Shown piece by piece: positions 61,661 to 64,000 of a stretch of 64,000 bases of DNA. Positions within the stretch are counted from its first letter, which is position 1; each line of letters begins with the position of its first letter. The stretch is from NCBI RefSeq assembly GCF_038002345.1, contig NZ_JBBOCJ010000001.1:1860001-1924000 (forward strand), written 5' to 3'. The notes under the pieces are model-generated. The model made no database searches. It had not been told where the DNA came from and saw only the letters and a program-made list of their open reading frames with translations. Origin of the DNA: Paenibacillus sp. FSL M7-0420 (GTDB lineage: Bacteria; Bacillota; Bacilli; Paenibacillales; Paenibacillaceae). The position numbers were made by a program, and so were the translations under genes.

Positions 61661-61692
61661 AAAAAAAAGCAGACCGGCTCCTGTGTGAGCCG
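61661..61692 (-). terminator. Hairpin with T8 before the DUF11 gene
   Basis: On the minus strand CGGCTC-ACACAG-GAGCCG is followed by GTCTGC and eight T residues. It can end the methyltransferase transcript or act as a leader attenuator for the DUF11 gene, whose ribosome site begins about 20 bases later. Confidence 0.75.
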
Positions 61693-61763
61693 ATATGCCA
61701 TCTTGCTTGTGTTGTATTAGCCTATGTTCCGTTTTGGGCAATCTTGTATGTCCACCCCGAATT

Positions 61764-62408
61764 TTATAACATATATTTCCTGTTCTGCAGCCGGAGCCGG
61801 CGCTCTAGCAGTGCCTGTGGTTCAGGCAGCACCTTCCGGCTCATCGCCTCCAGTTCCTCATCGGTAATCTCCCGCTTAATGACGGCGAAGTGGTACATAA
61901 TTTCGTGAATGACATTGGACTGCAGCGTCTTCAGAACCTCGAGCTCTTCCGCATCATACAGATTGTCGTCATACGGATATTGATAGAACAGCTCCATCCG
62001 GAGCAGTCTGAAGTCAAACGGCGGCAGCGGCACGGGATAATCCGGGATCTCCGGGCACAGCGGGCTTTGATAGGGCTGGAAGAAGCAGCCGGTGAAATAC
62101 CGTGGGGTATACTCATCGAACTTTTGCTTAAACATAGGGTTGGAGGCATGCGGGAAGCTATGGGCATAGGGTGAGAGAATACACACGACCGCTTGGTGCG
62201 TGCTTATTCTATAAATCTCTGACATCGCTGCAAACAGATCGTTCACGTAAGGCATCACCCGGCTGGCCATAACGAATTCAGCCGTATTGTCGGGCAGGGG
62301 GATTCCTTCGCAAATATCGCAGACGATATCCACTCCGGGGTACTGGGTGCGGTCGATTCCCAGATACCCGGACTCTTTGCCGGGGCCGCAGCCGATATCG
62401 ATTCTCAA
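61764..62408 (-). CDS. SAM-dependent methyltransferase-like protein
   Basis: A 214-residue protein beginning RIDIGCGPGKESGYLGIDRT, the SAM-binding loop with no leader domain, then DICEGIPLPDNTAEFVMASR (motif with acidic end). The second half is rich in Tyr, Phe and Pro. TTG 62408 with AAGGAG upstream is preferred over an extension to 62504. It is upstream of the DUF11 gene on the same strand, separated by a terminator. The substrate is unknown; protein or sugar modification is possible. Confidence 0.78.
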   Translation of the reverse strand: MRIDIGCGPGKESGYLGIDRTQYPGVDIVCDICEGIPLPDNTAEFVMASRVMPYVNDLFAAMSEIYRISTHQAVVCILSPYAHSFPHASNPMFKQKFDEYTPRYFTGCFFQPYQSPLCPEIPDYPVPLPPFDFRLLRMELFYQYPYDDNLYDAEELEVLKTLQSNVIHEIMYHFAVIKREITDEELEAMSRKVLPEPQALLERRLRLQNRKYML

Positions 62409-62579
62409 GGATACCACTCCTTCAAATGCTGAATAAGGCTCTTCATGTATTGTATTAGTCTGGCGCTTCTGTGCGTACGGCTGATGCCCAGCCCGTAACG
62501 GCAAGTTTACACTACCCGGCTTGCTGGGTAATCCTTAGGTAAGGTAAGCAGCACACAACCAACAGAGGAGGTACACATC

Positions 62580-63008
62580 ATGAGACTAGAGCGTACGCTA
62601 CCCGCTATGACAGCAATCGCTGTATTAATGCTCACCCTGACGGCTTGCGGCGGAAACAGCCCTGCGGAAGCCCCCGGACAATCATCCTCAGCAGGCTCAT
62701 CGGGAATCCCTGTACAGACAGCGGCGGTACCTCTCGCCAGTCCGGTGCTGAAGCCTGGTCCTTCCGCAGCCGCAGAATCCGAGAAGATTCAGGGCTCCGG
62801 CACCTATGTCGGGCAGATGGATCCCCATTCCGTGGAGATTGTGACAGAAGAAGGGCCGACGGCCTTTGAACTCGGTGCAGGCACAGCGGATGCGCCGGAA
62901 GGGCTTGAGATGGATGATCCTGTAGTATTTACTTTTGTGGAAAAAATAGTCGGAAAAGATCCTCTAGTGATTCAGCGGGTATTGTCCAGTCTGACAAAAG
63001 CGGACTGA
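62580..63008 (+). CDS. Small lipoprotein of unknown function
   Basis: 142 residues with a signal sequence and lipobox LTAC (MTAIAVLMLTLTACGG, Cys near residue 22), a Ser/Ala/Pro-rich tether (about 25-60) and a ~70-residue beta-rich domain (GQMDPHSVEIVTEEGPTAFE; DPVVFTFVEK). GAGGAGG precedes the ATG. No family is recognised. A terminator follows, so it is monocistronic. Confidence 0.75.
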   Translation: MRLERTLPAMTAIAVLMLTLTACGGNSPAEAPGQSSSAGSSGIPVQTAAVPLASPVLKPGPSAAAESEKIQGSGTYVGQMDPHSVEIVTEEGPTAFELGAGTADAPEGLEMDDPVVFTFVEKIVGKDPLVIQRVLSSLTKAD

Positions 63009-63038
63009 TTCGGCAGAGTGCCCTGAACCGGACCCGGG

Positions 63039-63085
63039 CTGCAATGGAGGAATATCCCATGGGTATCCGCCATTGCAGTTCTTTT
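63039..63085 (+). terminator. Terminator of the lipoprotein gene
   Basis: CTGCAATGG-AGGAATA pairs with GTATCC-GCCATTGCAG, followed by TTCTTTTTG. Confidence 0.85.
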
Positions 63086-63211
63086 TGCCGCCTTTGGAAT
63101 CGGCTCCAAAGGTTATTTTTTTGTAACCGGTTCAGAGAGAAACTTTTTCCGCCCGGCTTGCGTCAAAGAGATAGAAATTGAGAATGGTTTCCTATCCGGG
63201 AGGGTGAGCTT

Positions 63212-64000
63212 GTGAAAAAGTTATGGATTTCGATTGTAGCAGGATTATTGGTGTTCCCGATGTTGTTTCAGGCTCCGGCACAGGCAGCAGCAAAACCCAT
63301 CAGAGTTATTATTGACGGGGTGACCTTGTCCACAGATCAGCCGCCGATAATGGTGAACGGACGGACTATGGTTCCCCTGCGGGCTATCTTTGAAGCCTTC
63401 AATGCCGACATCAAGTGGAATCAGAAGACACAGACAGTAACAGCTTCCCAGAACGATACAACGATTGTACTGAAGATTGGCTCCAAGATCGCAACCATCA
63501 ACAACAAGGCAGTCAGCCTGGATGTGCCGGGCCAGAATCTGAAGGGCCGCACAATGGTGCCTACCCGCTTCGTAAGTGAAGCGCTCGGCCGCGAGGTCGG
63601 CTGGAATCCAGCTGCGCAGATTGTCACGATCACCACTCCGGTTCCGGTAGGCGGGAATGCGGCTCCGGTATCGGGAGTAACCGCCCAGGATATCAGCGAT
63701 TATGGAGACGGCCGGGATCTGCAGATTAGCTTCAACCGTGCGGCTGACGAATCGCTGGTGGATCAATACCGAGTGCTTGTCGCCAAGACCGGTACTTCAC
63801 TGAATCTGTCGTCTGCACTGGCAGTAGGTTCCTCTAACTATTCCGTTGCTCTGGTAACAGGAGCCAATCCTGTTGTGAAGCTGAACGCTGCCGCCAGAAC
63901 GATCGACGGTGACCTGATTAAGAATAATCAGGGATATAGCGTATATGTAGTGACAGTCGGCAAAGGCAATAATACCAGTGCCCTCTCCAGTGCAGCTGCC
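63212..64000 (+). CDS. Exported copper-amine-oxidase-N-domain protein (3' end outside window)
   Basis: The frame starts at GTG 63212 behind GGGAGGGTGAG and stays open to the last base (263 codons seen). A signal peptide (KKLWISIVAGLLVFPMLFQA, cleavage near AQAAA) is followed by a full copper-amine-oxidase N-terminal-like domain (about 28-145): IIDGVTLSTDQPPIMVNGRT, MVPLRAIFEAFNADIKWNQK, GRTMVPTRFVSEALGREVGW. A second beta domain follows (about 165 on: LQISFNRAADESLVDQYRVL). Such proteins sit at the cell surface; the fold is not itself an oxidase. The rest of the gene is needed to say more. Confidence 0.85.
   Translation, partial: MKKLWISIVAGLLVFPMLFQAPAQAAAKPIRVIIDGVTLSTDQPPIMVNGRTMVPLRAIFEAFNADIKWNQKTQTVTASQNDTTIVLKIGSKIATINNKAVSLDVPGQNLKGRTMVPTRFVSEALGREVGWNPAAQIVTITTPVPVGGNAAPVSGVTAQDISDYGDGRDLQISFNRAADESLVDQYRVLVAKTGTSLNLSSALAVGSSNYSVALVTGANPVVKLNAAARTIDGDLIKNNQGYSVYVVTVGKGNNTSALSSAAA

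Overview
The window looks like a chromosomal stretch of a Paenibacillus-type, spore-forming, plant- or soil-associated Firmicute. The evidence is the ~50-55 % GC coding sequence with strong AGGAGG-type ribosome sites and frequent TTG/GTG starts, S-layer-homology (SLH) proteins, the sporulation gene yhbH, a maltose phosphorylase close to known Paenibacillus enzymes, and many LacI/AraC-controlled carbohydrate genes. No rRNA, tRNA, insertion sequence, prophage or CRISPR array was seen.

Layout. (1) 1-6220: a pectin/rhamnogalacturonan set without visible signal peptides (GH43 end, GH28, AraC regulator, CE8 pectinesterase, esterase, GH105), which suggests that imported oligosaccharides are finished inside the cell. 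(2) 6348-20125: mixed genes: a uridine-kinase-like NTPase, a broken DinB-like gene, an SLH surface protein, a two-component system with an ABC exporter of the peptide-antibiotic defence type, a soluble PAS histidine kinase, a methyltransferase, DegV and an AraC/GyrI regulator. (3) 20265-42941: a starch/maltodextrin regulon: alpha-glucosidase, maltose phosphorylase, beta-phosphoglucomutase, LacI repressor, a 2562-residue cell-wall amylopullulanase with two catalytic domains, a cyclomaltodextrinase-like GH13, and a MalEFG-type importer. Similar CAAACG-containing operators lie at three promoters. (4) 43076-53116: a chemoreceptor, a peptidase-E-like enzyme, an AraC/GH4 alpha-galactosidase pair, a copper-amine-oxidase-N-domain protein, a PadR/DUF2812 pair and YhbH. 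(5) 53231-61632: a giant DUF11-repeat protein split into two overlapping reading frames. (6) 61764-64000: a methyltransferase, a small lipoprotein and the start of another copper-amine-oxidase-N-domain protein.

How the parts work together. Amylopullulanase cuts starch at the cell wall, the ABC importer brings in maltodextrins, and the cytoplasmic GH13 enzymes trim them. Maltose phosphorylase then makes beta-glucose-1-phosphate, which PgmB converts to glucose-6-phosphate. No ATPase (MsmX-type) for the importer is encoded here.

The most unusual signal is between genes. Four intergenic loci each carry exactly four 13-bp cores of the form TGYA-N5-RCA-end, spaced 50-52 bp apart (62 bp where core orientation inverts). 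Two other loci carry six copies of an unrelated 26-bp imperfect palindrome, also every 51 bp. Near-integral multiples of the DNA helical turn point to phased protein-binding or structural elements. Other points of note are the DUF11 gene with a likely AUU start and a mid-repeat frame change, a terminator embedded in a convergent coding sequence, and several decaying genes.
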